Part shown: in pieces, positions 7,494-16,167 of the stretch
How the letters are laid out: each line of letters opens with the position of its first letter
Numbering within the stretch: position 1 is the first letter of the stretch
Assembly: GCF_017948455.1 (NCBI RefSeq)
Contig: NZ_JAFFSU010000005.1
Location: 62,001-126,000 of the forward strand
DNA from: Streptomyces sp. GESEQ-4
GTDB lineage: Bacteria; Actinomycetota; Actinomycetes; Streptomycetales; Streptomycetaceae
Length of the DNA: 64,000 nt
Direction: 5' to 3'
The notes under the pieces: model-generated
The model's input: only the letters and a program-made list of their open reading frames with translations
What the model was told of the DNA's origin: nothing
Databases searched by the model: none
Position numbers and translations under genes: made by a program

Positions 7494-9710
7494 TCAGCCC
7501 TTGCCGGTGGGCACGGGCTCGGGCTCCCGGTCGCTCTCCGGGGCCTGGTCGAGCAGGTGCCGCAGCTTCTCGCCCTCCACGTCCACGTTCGGCAGGAGGC
7601 GATCCAGCCGGCCGGGCAACGACCAGGCGCGGCGGCCGAGCAGGGCCATGACCGCCGGGACGATGGTCATCCGGACCACGAAGGCGTCGAGGAAGACGGC
7701 GGCGGCGAGGCCCAGGCCGATCGACTTGATCATCGCCTCGTCGCTGAAGACGAACCCGGCGAACACGGAGATCATGATGACCGCGGCGGCCGTGACCACC
7801 CGGGCCCCGTGCCGGAAACCGGCGACGACCGCCTCCCTCGCCTCGGCCCCGTGGACGTACTCCTCCCGCATCCGGGTCACCAGGAAGACCTGGTAGTCCA
7901 TCGCGAGGCCGAACACCACGCCGACCAGGAAGATCGGCAGGACGCTCACGATCGGGCCGGTCTGTTCGACGCCGAAGAGGTCCGCGAGCCAGCCCCACTG
8001 GAAGACGGCGACGACGACGCCGAGGGTGGCGAGGACGCTGAGCAGGAAGCCGGCGGCGGCCTTGACCGGGACCAGGATCGAGCGGAAGACCAGCATCAGC
8101 AGGACCAGCGCCAGGCCGACGACCACACACAGGTACGGGATCAGGGCGTCGTTCAGCTTGTCGGAGATGTCGATGTTGAGGGCGGTGGTGCCGGTGACCA
8201 TCAGCTCGGCGCCGGTGTCGTCGTGGAGCTGTGGGCCCCGGTCGCGGATCTCGGAGACCAGGTCGACGGTCTTCTCGCCGGCGGGGGAGGAGCCCGGGAC
8301 GGCGCGGATCAGGGCGACGTCACCGGCCTGGTTGAACGTCGCGGGGCTCACCGAGGCGACGTCGGGCAGGCCGTCGAGGAGGGTGACCGCGTCATTCGCG
8401 GCGGCCTTGGGGTCGTCGCTGCCGCGCGCGTCGACCACGACTGTCAGGGGGCCGTTGTAGCCGGGGCCGAAGCCGTCGGTGACGGTGTCGTAGGCGGTGC
8501 GCTGGGTACTGCCGGGGCTCGCGGACTCGTCGCCGGGCATGCCGAGTTGGAGCGACAGGGCCGGGATGGCGAGCAGCAGCAGACCGGCGACCGAGACGCC
8601 GAGGACCTTGACCGGGTTGCGCAGCACGAACTTCGACCAGCGCACCCCCATCGGCTCGCGCTCGCCGCTCTCGATCGCCCGCATCCGGCGCGACGTGAGC
8701 TTCCCCGTCGCGATCCGGGGACCGGCGAAGCCGAGCATCGCGGGCAGCAGGGTGAGCGCGATGACCACGGCGACGACGACCGCGAAGGCGGCGCCGAGAC
8801 CGATGTCGGACAGGACCTTGATGCCGATGACGCTCAGCCCGGCCAGCGCGATGACCACGGTCAGCCCCGCGAACACCACCGCAGAACCGGCCGTACCGAG
8901 CGCCCGCCCGGCAGCCTCCTCCGGCTTGTGCCCGTCCCGCAGCTCCCCCCGGTACCGGGAGACGATGAACAGGGCGTAGTCGATGGCGACCGCCAGGCCC
9001 AGCATCAGCGCCAGCGTGCTGGTGTTGGAGCTCAGGTCGATGAACGCGCTCGCGACGGTGATCCCCAGGATCGCCGCGCCGACCCCGAACAGCGCGGTCA
9101 GCAGCGGCAGTCCGGCCGCGACCAGCGAGCCGAAGGTGATGACCATGACGACGGCGGCGACCGCGATACCGATCAGTTCGGCCACGCTCTGGTGGGGCTG
9201 CTCCTGGACGGCGTTGCCGCCCATGCTGACCGCGAGACCCGCCCGCTCGCCCTTCCCGGCGATCTCCTCCAGATCGTCACGGGCCCGGTCGGTGACCTCG
9301 GCCTCCGCGACCTCGTACGTCACCTGCGCGTAGGCGACCGTGCCGTCCTTGCTGACGGTGCCGCTGGTGTACGGGTCGGCGACGCTCGCCACCTGCCGGG
9401 CCTTCCCGAGGTCCGCGACGAGCGACTCCACCTCGGTCTTGTGGACCCCGGACGTCAGCTTCTGCCCGTCCGGCGCCTCGAACACCACCCGCGCCGTGGC
9501 CCCGCCCGCCGACGCCTGCGGAAACTCCTTCTCCAGCAGGTCCAGCGCCTTCTGGGACTGGGTGCCGGGAATGGTGAACGCGTCGGACGTACTGGCGCTG
9601 ACACCGGCGGCCCCGATGCCGACGGCCGCCAGCACGGCTATCCACAGCATCAGGACGAGCCGTCGGCGCCGGAACGAGAACCGGCCCAGCCGGTAGAGGA
9701 ACGTGGCCAC
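7494..9710 (-). CDS. MMPL/RND-family membrane transporter
   Basis: A 738-residue exporter with two repeats of one transmembrane helix, a large extracytoplasmic loop and five more helices, the MMPL plan. The segments LMLGLAVAIDYALFIVSRYR and VVFGLAMDYQVFLVTRMREE carry the conserved Asp-Tyr pairs that relay protons. MMPL proteins in actinobacteria move lipids or antibiotics (family knowledge); no cargo is shown here. GTG at 9710 follows GGGAG; the frame is open far upstream but loses membrane-protein character there. It lies behind the two-component pair on the same strand, so it could be co-regulated. Confidence 0.93.
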   Translation of the reverse strand: MATFLYRLGRFSFRRRRLVLMLWIAVLAAVGIGAAGVSASTSDAFTIPGTQSQKALDLLEKEFPQASAGGATARVVFEAPDGQKLTSGVHKTEVESLVADLGKARQVASVADPYTSGTVSKDGTVAYAQVTYEVAEAEVTDRARDDLEEIAGKGERAGLAVSMGGNAVQEQPHQSVAELIGIAVAAVVMVITFGSLVAAGLPLLTALFGVGAAILGITVASAFIDLSSNTSTLALMLGLAVAIDYALFIVSRYRGELRDGHKPEEAAGRALGTAGSAVVFAGLTVVIALAGLSVIGIKVLSDIGLGAAFAVVVAVVIALTLLPAMLGFAGPRIATGKLTSRRMRAIESGEREPMGVRWSKFVLRNPVKVLGVSVAGLLLLAIPALSLQLGMPGDESASPGSTQRTAYDTVTDGFGPGYNGPLTVVVDARGSDDPKAAANDAVTLLDGLPDVASVSPATFNQAGDVALIRAVPGSSPAGEKTVDLVSEIRDRGPQLHDDTGAELMVTGTTALNIDISDKLNDALIPYLCVVVGLALVLLMLVFRSILVPVKAAAGFLLSVLATLGVVVAVFQWGWLADLFGVEQTGPIVSVLPIFLVGVVFGLAMDYQVFLVTRMREEYVHGAEAREAVVAGFRHGARVVTAAAVIMISVFAGFVFSDEAMIKSIGLGLAAAVFLDAFVVRMTIVPAVMALLGRRAWSLPGRLDRLLPNVDVEGEKLRHLLDQAPESDREPEPVPTGKG

Positions 9711-9794
9711 GGAGAACTCCCGGAGGGGGTACGAGGAACGTGCCCCCACGCTAGGAACGTATTGCCGCGACTCCTTGGGCCCGGAGAGGTGAAT

Positions 9795-9833
9795 ACGGCC
9801 GCCGGCACCGGTACTGCGGTGCCGTGCGGCCGT
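9795..9833 (-). terminator. strong terminator hairpin
   Basis: A 15-bp GC-rich stem (ACGGCCGC/CGGCACC paired with GGTGCCG/TGCGGCCGT, one bulged base) with a short loop lies 26 bases past the stop of the gene at 9859. It would end that minus-strand transcript before the MMPL gene. Confidence 0.75.
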
Positions 9834-9858
9834 CATCCGTCGGGTGTACTCCCCGCGG

Positions 9859-10479
9859 CTAGCCGCAGGCGGGCAGGGTGCTGCGCGAGAAGTCGCGCAC
9901 GCTGCGGGTGGTCTGGGCGTTGTCGCTGCCGTACCTGCCGACCCAGACCACGAGCTTCTCGCTGTTGTAGGTGTCGGCGTAGACGTGGCCCTGGGCTTCG
10001 ATCCGGTCATCCGCGAGGGCATCTCCCTCAATGGGCCAAGAGCTCTGCGCCGTGTAGAGATTCCAGTTGGCGTTGTCGCCCGAGTTGTTCCACACGGAGA
10101 AGCGGAAGGACGTCGAATTCGCCTTGCACATGTACACGGTGATCCCGGCCTTCCAGCCCAGCGCCTTGCCGTAGGTCGCCAGCTTCCGCCAGGTCTGGGG
10201 TCCGACCTTGCCGTCGACGCCGATGTTGGCGTCGTCCTGGAACGACCGGACGCGGCTGCGCGTCCCCGAGCCGTACACGCCGTCCACGTCGAGCCCGCCC
10301 AGGTTCTTCTGGAGCACCTTCACGCAGGTGCCGGTGGAGCCGTAGCTCAGGTAGGTGCTGGAACAGGACGCGGCCTGCGCGGAGGGAGCGGACGCGGCGA
10401 CGAACGCGAACGTCGAGGCGACCACGGTGAGGGCTGTGGCCGAAGCCGTCAGCGCACGGTTGCGAGGGGTGGCAGACAT
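9859..10479 (-). CDS. secreted peptidoglycan-binding-domain protein
   Basis: A 206-residue exported protein. The signal peptide ends near SAQA (about residue 36). The mature region opens with a PG_binding_1-like fold containing GSTGTCVKVLQKNLGGLDVDG, VYGSGTRSRVRSFQ and VDGKVGPQTWRKL, the usual repeat of wall-binding modules in hydrolases. The last 100 residues are rich in Trp and Asn and match no hydrolase motif I know. AAAGG precedes the ATG. It probably acts in the cell wall. It is monocistronic, followed by a strong hairpin. Confidence 0.85.
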   Translation of the reverse strand: MSATPRNRALTASATALTVVASTFAFVAASAPSAQAASCSSTYLSYGSTGTCVKVLQKNLGGLDVDGVYGSGTRSRVRSFQDDANIGVDGKVGPQTWRKLATYGKALGWKAGITVYMCKANSTSFRFSVWNNSGDNANWNLYTAQSSWPIEGDALADDRIEAQGHVYADTYNSEKLVVWVGRYGSDNAQTTRSVRDFSRSTLPACG

Positions 10480-10537
10480 GGCGGACCTTTCATCGCTGGA
10501 GAGTGAGGTCGTGCGCGGCCGCCACGGCCGGTGTCAG

Positions 10538-10557
10538 CCCCCGTACGCCCCCGTACG
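10538..10557. repeat. tandem 10-bp direct repeat in divergent intergenic region
   Basis: CCCCCGTACG occurs twice head to tail, one helical turn apart, between the divergent starts at 10479 and 10631. It could be a regulator site; nothing else marks it. Confidence 0.35.
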
Positions 10558-10630
10558 ACGGGGACAGTAGCCCGCCCCGGTCGCTGAGTGTGACGGTCGT
10601 TCGCCCCACAAGGTCAATTACCCTTGTTCC

Positions 10631-13021
10631 ATGCGGCTCGGGGGACACGCGGGGAACAGGGCTGGAGTCGCTGATCCCATGGACGGGTCCAGGGCCGGCG
10701 AGCGCCTGGTGATCGGGACCCTTGAGCGGTACGGAGTGTGGCTGCGGTCCACCGTGGTCTGCCTGTGCGGTGCGTTGGGCGTCGTCTCGGCGGACGGGGC
10801 GGAGATCGTCCCGGCGATGTCTCTGCTGGGGCCCGCTCTCCTCGCCTGCGGTGTACGGCTCTACGCGCTGCGCCGCCCGCTCCCGGCCGCCGTGCTGTGG
10901 ACGTCGGACGCGGCCGTGCTGGTGCTGACAGGACTGTCTCAGCCGGTGCTCGGCGGCGACAGCGCTGATGTGATGGTGGAGGCGATCGTCAGCATCAGCG
11001 TCATCACCTCTCAGCACGAGTGGGGGACGCGACCGGCGGCCGGGGCCGCTCTGGCCGTGTCGGGGATCGCCGTCTGCGCACTGGGCGACGTCCTCTCCTC
11101 GCCCACGCACAGCCCGGAGTTGATACCCCTGGTGCGCATGGTTGTCGAGGTGGGCCTGTCGAGGGGCGCCTACCTGATGGTCCGGGCGCGGGCCAGGGCG
11201 GCGGACGGGGCGGCAGCGGCCAGGGCGGCGTCGCGCCGGGAGGCCGAGGTCGCCGCCGCACGGAGAGCAGCCGAGCGCGAGTACCTGGCGACCCTGCACG
11301 ACACGGCGAGCGCGACGCTGCTGATGGTCTCCCAGGGCGACGGCCGGGACTGGTCGTGGCTGCCTCCACGTGCCAGACAGGATCTGGAGGCCCTGTCCGC
11401 CGTGCCCGGATTCGAGACGGGGAACGTCGACCTCGCGGCACTGCTCGACTGCGTGCCCGAAGGTGAGGGACAGGCCAGGGTGCAGCTCAAGACGCACATC
11501 GACGGCCCGCTCGTCATTCCGTCCGGCCCAGGGCTCGCGATGTTCAACGGGGTCCGGGAGGCCGTCACCAATGTGGCACGCCATGCCGGGGTGCGGGAGG
11601 CGGAGCTCAGGGCATGGACCGAGGAGGACGGCACCGTCGTCGTCGAACTGTCCGACGCGGGACGGGGCTTCGACCCGGAGTCCGTCCCCGCGCGGCGCCG
11701 GGGCATCTCCGGTTCCATCATCGGCAGGATGCACGCGGTATCGGGCTCCGCTTCCGTCACCTCACATCCGGACACCGGGACCCTCGTGCAGTGGCGCTGG
11801 CAGGGCAGGGCCCAGGCGCCACAGGCAGATGACGGAACGCAGATGACGGGCATACAGCGTCCGCCCCGCGCCCAGGCACAGCACACGGCTGTCGTCCGCC
11901 TCATCCGCGGGCAGCTGCTGTACGGGGCCCAACTGGCCGCGCTGCTGATCAGCCTGGTGTCGCAGTTCACCACCTCGCTGCGCATGCTCATGGCCTACCA
12001 GGACGTGTACCGCCCCGCGTGGGCACAGACAGCGGCCTTCGTCTGCCTCGCCGCCGTCGCGGTGAACGGGGCCGCCCATCTGCTGCGCGGCAGGCAGATC
12101 CCGTCGCGGGTGCGCTGGTGGAGCCTGGGCGCGGTGCTGACGGTTTCGGCGACAGGCGCGTTCACGCTCCCGCCGGAGCGGTTGGCAGGGCCCGAGGACT
12201 GGGTGTTCGGACTGGTCGGCTGGCACGCGCTGTTCCTGCTGGCAGACCTGCGGGTCAGGGTGTTCGCGGCGTTCCTCGGGGCGCATATCGGGCTCAACGC
12301 GACCGCTGTGTTCCTGTCGGGGGCGCCGACCGCCGTGGAGTCGGCCGCCATGGGGATCTCCGTCTGCGGCTTCCAGCTCTCCGTCGGTGTACTGCTGACG
12401 CACCTGCTCCACGGCACGGCGCCGGCAGCGGGCACCGCCGCCGCACAGGAGGAAGAACTGCGCACCCGGGAACGCATCCACGAGAACATGCAGCGTGATC
12501 ACAAAGAGCGTTACCGCGCCCTGATGGCGACGACCGTGCCACTGCTCGTGGGCCTCGGCCACGGCGTGCTGAGCCCGCACGACGAGGACGTCAGGCTGCG
12601 GTGCGGCGTGGAGGCGGCCCGTATGCGCCGCCTGTTCGCGGAAGGCGACGCCGTCCTGGACCCGCTGCTGAACGAGGTGCGGGCGTGCGTCGAGGTGGCC
12701 GAGCACCAAGGGGTGACGGTGAGTCTGGCCGTACGAGGCCGGCCGGGTGAGGTGCCTGTGGAGGTACGCAGGGAGTTGGTCGACCCGGTGGCGGTGATCC
12801 TGGGCCGTACCCGCTCGACCGCGCGGGTCACCGTCGTGTGGACACCCCGCGCGGTACGCGTGAGCGTGATCGGCGAGGACTGCACCGACGGCCCTGGCAC
12901 GCCGGAAGCCACGGACGCGAAGGTGAGCGTGGCCAGAACGACGCGCGGCGGGAGTGTGTGGGTGGAAGCCGACTGGAAGAGACCGGACCGGCGGCCTGGG
13001 GAGTTGAGCCGACATGAGTGA
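10631..13021 (+). CDS. tandem (duplicated) membrane sensor histidine kinase
   Basis: A 796-residue protein that looks like two sensor kinases in one chain. The first half has membrane helices, a DesK-like dimerisation stretch EYLATLHDTASATLL with His, and a HATPase domain (REAVTNVARHAGV, DAGRGFD, RRGISGSIIGRM). A second membrane block begins near residue 420 (LLYGAQLAALLISLVSQ) and leads to a C-terminal region arranged like a kinase core but lacking a clear N-box or G-box, so probably catalytically dead. The start is uncertain: ATG 10631 or ATG 10679. It overlaps the response-regulator gene by eight bases. Confidence 0.8.
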   Translation: MRLGGHAGNRAGVADPMDGSRAGERLVIGTLERYGVWLRSTVVCLCGALGVVSADGAEIVPAMSLLGPALLACGVRLYALRRPLPAAVLWTSDAAVLVLTGLSQPVLGGDSADVMVEAIVSISVITSQHEWGTRPAAGAALAVSGIAVCALGDVLSSPTHSPELIPLVRMVVEVGLSRGAYLMVRARARAADGAAAARAASRREAEVAAARRAAEREYLATLHDTASATLLMVSQGDGRDWSWLPPRARQDLEALSAVPGFETGNVDLAALLDCVPEGEGQARVQLKTHIDGPLVIPSGPGLAMFNGVREAVTNVARHAGVREAELRAWTEEDGTVVVELSDAGRGFDPESVPARRRGISGSIIGRMHAVSGSASVTSHPDTGTLVQWRWQGRAQAPQADDGTQMTGIQRPPRAQAQHTAVVRLIRGQLLYGAQLAALLISLVSQFTTSLRMLMAYQDVYRPAWAQTAAFVCLAAVAVNGAAHLLRGRQIPSRVRWWSLGAVLTVSATGAFTLPPERLAGPEDWVFGLVGWHALFLLADLRVRVFAAFLGAHIGLNATAVFLSGAPTAVESAAMGISVCGFQLSVGVLLTHLLHGTAPAAGTAAAQEEELRTRERIHENMQRDHKERYRALMATTVPLLVGLGHGVLSPHDEDVRLRCGVEAARMRRLFAEGDAVLDPLLNEVRACVEVAEHQGVTVSLAVRGRPGEVPVEVRRELVDPVAVILGRTRSTARVTVVWTPRAVRVSVIGEDCTDGPGTPEATDAKVSVARTTRGGSVWVEADWKRPDRRPGELSRHE

Positions 13022-13670
13022 CAGCGCACCGGTCAGCGTGGTCGTCGTCGACGACCATCCCGCGATCCTCTCGGGCGTGGAGGCGTGGTACGCCGCGTCG
13101 CGGCGGCCCATCACCGTGGTCGCGGCCGGCGGCTCCGTGGCGGAAGCCTGGACCGAGCCGGGCAGCACGGCCGATGTCGTCGTCCTGGATCTGCAACTGG
13201 GCGAGGGCGGCCCCGCCTTCGGCAGCCTGCGACGCCTCGTCGACGCCGGGCGGCAGGTGGTCGTCTACTCGATGCGGGACGACGAGCAGACGGCGCTCAG
13301 CTGCCTGGACCTGGGAGCCGCGACCTTTCTGACCAAGAGCGAGGGCCGGGACCACCTGGTCGAGGCGACGCTGGCGGCGGCCGACGACCGGCCCTACATG
13401 CCGCCCGCGCTGGCCGGCGCGCTGGGCACGAACACCCGCGCCGACCGCCCCCAGCTCTCCCTGCGCGAGGAGAACGTACTCATCGAGTGGTTCCAGTCGG
13501 AGTCGAAGGAGCTGGTCGCCCAGCGTCTCGGCCTCTCCGTCCGGACGGTCAACTCGTATCTGGACCGCGTGCGGATCAAGTACGCCAACGTCGGCCGCCC
13601 CGCGCGGACCAAGGCGAGCCTGGTCGCCCGCGCCATCCAGGACGGGCTGGTCGACGTCAACGACCTCTGA
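13014..13670 (+). CDS. LuxR-type response regulator, partner of the tandem kinase
   Basis: A 218-residue regulator. The receiver has VVVDDHPAIL at the N-terminus, phosphoacceptor Asp in VVVLDLQLGEGG, Ser/Thr in VVVYSMRD and Lys in TFLTKSEG. The C-terminal HTH is LSLREENVLIEWFQS through LVAQRLGLSVRTVNSYLDRV. The start overlaps the end of the kinase, so the two are made together. It is followed by a hairpin and a convergent lysyl-oxidase gene. Confidence 0.92.
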   Translation: MSDSAPVSVVVVDDHPAILSGVEAWYAASRRPITVVAAGGSVAEAWTEPGSTADVVVLDLQLGEGGPAFGSLRRLVDAGRQVVVYSMRDDEQTALSCLDLGAATFLTKSEGRDHLVEATLAAADDRPYMPPALAGALGTNTRADRPQLSLREENVLIEWFQSESKELVAQRLGLSVRTVNSYLDRVRIKYANVGRPARTKASLVARAIQDGLVDVNDL

Positions 13671-13675
13671 GAACA

Positions 13676-13707
13676 CCGCACCGGCTCGCTGACACGAACC
13701 GGTGCGG
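13676..13707. terminator. bidirectional terminator hairpin
   Basis: CCGCACCGG and CCGGTGCGG form a perfect 9-bp stem that continues after one mismatch with TCG/CGA. It lies between the convergent ends at 13670 and 13724 and can serve both genes. Confidence 0.75.
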
Positions 13708-13723
13708 CGACCATCGGTTGTGA

Positions 13724-15388
13724 CTAGCCGGCGTTGATCAGGTGGTGCGGCGGCACCTTCACCGTGCGGGCGCCCGGCTCACCGCCCAGGACGACCTTGC
13801 GCACGGCCACGTTGTTGGTGGTGTGGGTCTCCTTCAGGCGCTTCGCCGGGTTGGCGATGACCTGGATGTAGTACGTGCCGTTCGGCACGTCGGTGATGTC
13901 GAAGGACTGACCGGGAATGTCCTGGGTGTACGTGTCACCGGAGCCGACGTCGAGGACCTCGCGGACGGAGATGGAGTTCTCCTCGCCGCAGGCGGTCGAC
14001 AGATCGGTGTTGTACGGCTTCCAGTTGGCGTTCTTCACCGTGTAGTCGACGGCGTCCGTGTTGGCCAGGCAGAACGCCTCCTTGCCGCTGCGGACCTCCT
14101 TCGTCTGGTCCGCGCTGAGCAGGCGGTAGCTGGCGAAGTCGGTGAAGTGCCAGTGCTCATGGCCTTCGCGCGGGTCCCACTCCATGGTGCCGGTGGGGGT
14201 GTAGCCGACCTGCTTGCCCTTGGCGTCGTAGAAGTACTGGTAGGCGTCCATCAGCTCCTTGCCGGGGCTGCGGAAGCCGTCCACGACGAGGGGGGCGGGG
14301 CCCGCGTTCCAGACGTTGGCGCTGAAGGCGAGGTAGTCCTTGCCGGGTGCGTCGCCGTCCTCGCCGTCGCTGATGGCGATGTTGAAGGCGGGCAGGGACC
14401 GCAGGTCGGGCTTGGGCACGTCGGGGACGCTCGCCCGGCCGATGGGCCGCTTGGTGGCCGGCTTCAGTGCGGGCGCGATACGGGAGCCGTCGGTGTGGCC
14501 GCGTCCGTCACCCAGGTGGTGGGCGAGGCCCCGGTCCTCGAGGGCGTGCGAGAGGGCGCCCGGCGTGGGGGCGTCGGGACCGTGGTGGCCCGCGTGGCCG
14601 GCGGCCTGATGCCCGGCGTGCCCTGAGTGGCCGGAGTGGGCGGTCAGTCCCACGCCGCCGCCCCCGTCGCCCTGCTGCTGACGCACCGTCACCTTGATCG
14701 TCGGCTGGCTGTCGGGGATGCCGAACAGGTCCCGGTACTTCTTCGCCACCCGCACCTTCGCCGTGTACTGACCGGCCGGCAGGTCCAGCGGCTTGTCGTA
14801 GTCGAAGGTGCTGGAGTTGGACGCCCAGCCCTTCTCCACGCCCCACACCGAGCCCAGCGTGAACGGGTTGGTCGGGCAGCTCTCCGGATAGTGGTTGGTC
14901 GCCGCGCCGTCGGGACGGATACGGCCGGAGGCGTTGTTCGGGCAGTAGGTGCCCTTGGTCTTGGCCACCTCCTGGCCGGCCGTGTTCTTGACGGACACCT
15001 CCAGGAAGCCGGGCAGCCCGGAGAAGTCCTTCACCAGGCCGGCGGGGAGGGTCTTGGTCGTGGTCTTCTTGCCGTCGCGCAGGATCTGCTGGGCGACAAT
15101 GGGGTCCTTGTACGACTTGCGCTTGACCTTGAACTCCAGCGGCGCGTTGTCGACGGTGACGTACGTCCCCAGATCCAGGTAGACGCCTGCCTGCCCGTCC
15201 CACTCGTAGCGTTCGAGTGTCACGGAGTTCGAGGCGGCGATCAGCTTGAGCTTCGGCTTGCCGGGTGTGCTCGACGGCGCCGCCCCGGCGCCGGGAGCGG
15301 TGGCGGCGACTCCGGCCACGACGGCGAGCGCCGCGGAGACGGCGAGTGCCGAGCGTTTCACACGCGTGCGGTGTTGCTGACTGGTCAT
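13724..15388 (-). CDS. secreted lysyl-oxidase-family copper protein
   Basis: A 554-residue exported protein. The signal peptide runs to about residue 37 (PGAGAA). The C-terminal third holds the lysyl-oxidase copper motif GHEHWHF (about residue 410), with flanking conserved stretches AFSANVWNAGPAPLVV and WDPREGHEHWHFTDFASYRL; LOX enzymes oxidise peptidyl-lysine to allysine using Cu and a lysyl-tyrosyl quinone (family knowledge). The N-terminal 230 residues are beta-rich. A His-rich linker with repeated HSGHSGHAGH-type units (about residues 247-269) separates the halves. ATG 15388 follows GAGGAA. It is expected to act outside the cell. Confidence 0.85.
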   Translation of the reverse strand: MTSQQHRTRVKRSALAVSAALAVVAGVAATAPGAGAAPSSTPGKPKLKLIAASNSVTLERYEWDGQAGVYLDLGTYVTVDNAPLEFKVKRKSYKDPIVAQQILRDGKKTTTKTLPAGLVKDFSGLPGFLEVSVKNTAGQEVAKTKGTYCPNNASGRIRPDGAATNHYPESCPTNPFTLGSVWGVEKGWASNSSTFDYDKPLDLPAGQYTAKVRVAKKYRDLFGIPDSQPTIKVTVRQQQGDGGGGVGLTAHSGHSGHAGHQAAGHAGHHGPDAPTPGALSHALEDRGLAHHLGDGRGHTDGSRIAPALKPATKRPIGRASVPDVPKPDLRSLPAFNIAISDGEDGDAPGKDYLAFSANVWNAGPAPLVVDGFRSPGKELMDAYQYFYDAKGKQVGYTPTGTMEWDPREGHEHWHFTDFASYRLLSADQTKEVRSGKEAFCLANTDAVDYTVKNANWKPYNTDLSTACGEENSISVREVLDVGSGDTYTQDIPGQSFDITDVPNGTYYIQVIANPAKRLKETHTTNNVAVRKVVLGGEPGARTVKVPPHHLINAG

Positions 15389-15556
15389 CGATTCCTCGTC
15401 TGCGAGTGCCATGGTCAATGGCATCGGACTGGACAGTCCAGGAATCCGCCGGCCTTCGTGAACCCCCGGGCCGAACGGCTCTGTGAACAACCTGTGAGAC
15501 CGGTAAATCCGGTGTGCGGGTTGCCTGTTGGGGGGAGGGAGTTTCGAGCCGAAGGG

Positions 15557-16048
15557 TCAGCGTTCGGTGACGTTCGCCGTCAGCAGCCGCAGCAACTGCT
15601 TGGCCTGCGCGTCCTGTTCCGGGGTCAGCCCCATCGCGTCGCCGATGGCGAGGGGCACGGCGGCGGCCCGTTCGCGGAGTTCGGCACCCGCTTCGGTGAG
15701 GCGGATGGCGACGGAGCGCTCGTCCTCGGGGCGGCGTTCGCGGTGGAGCAGCCCGCTCGCCTCCAGGCGCTTCAGCAGCGGGGAGAGGGTGCTGGACTCC
15801 AGCTGGAGGGCGGCTCCCAGGTCCCGTACGGAGATGGAGTCCTGCTCCCACAGCACCAGCATGACCAGGTACTGCGGATAGGTCAGGCCCAGCGCGTCCA
15901 GAAGCGGGCGATAGCGGGTGGTGACCGCCCGGGATGCCGCATACAGTGCGAAACAGAGCTGGTCGTCGAGGAGCAGCGAGCCCTCTCGCGCGTCCGGTGC
16001 CGCAGCGCTCACGTCGCCCTCCTCCATGTCTCCGAGCTGTTCGTTCAC
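15557..16048 (-). CDS. ohrR: MarR-family regulator, OhrR type (peroxide-sensing)
   Basis: A 163-residue winged-helix repressor. The stretch LLLDDQLCFALYAASRAVT carries the redox Cys (Cys32) and is typical of OhrR; TYPQYLVMLVLWEQ, STLSPLLKRLEASGLLHRER and DERSVAIRLTEAG are the dimer and DNA-binding parts. OhrR is inactivated when organic hydroperoxides oxidise this Cys (family knowledge). The start is GTG 16048 or ATG 16027. It is divergent from an esterase rather than from an ohr peroxidase, so the regulated function may differ from the classical one. Confidence 0.88.
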   Translation of the reverse strand: MNEQLGDMEEGDVSAAAPDAREGSLLLDDQLCFALYAASRAVTTRYRPLLDALGLTYPQYLVMLVLWEQDSISVRDLGAALQLESSTLSPLLKRLEASGLLHRERRPEDERSVAIRLTEAGAELRERAAAVPLAIGDAMGLTPEQDAQAKQLLRLLTANVTER

Positions 16049-16091
16049 CGTACATGTTCAAGTCTACCCGATTCGATCGAGCACAAATGAG

Positions 16092-16120
16092 TTGCGCGCG
16101 ACTTAATAGCGCAGTACCTT
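16092..16120 (+). promoter_or_regulatory. esterase promoter with overlapping dyad
   Basis: TTGCGC (16092-16097) and TACCTT (16115-16120) are 17 bases apart and would start transcription near 16127. The -35 lies inside a near-palindrome AGTTGCGCGCGACT (16090-16103), a good place for the divergent MarR/OhrR repressor to bind. Confidence 0.45.
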
Positions 16121-16167
16121 CATGGTGTGCCGCCGCCCACGACGGCACCCGATCCGAGGAGATCGCC

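Noticed and set aside
6108..10142. A 1344-codon open frame on the plus strand opposite the kinase and MMPL genes
   Set aside because: It is antisense to two genes with clear motifs, has no domain pattern and is Gly/Arg/Asp-rich, as expected from GC-biased third positions.
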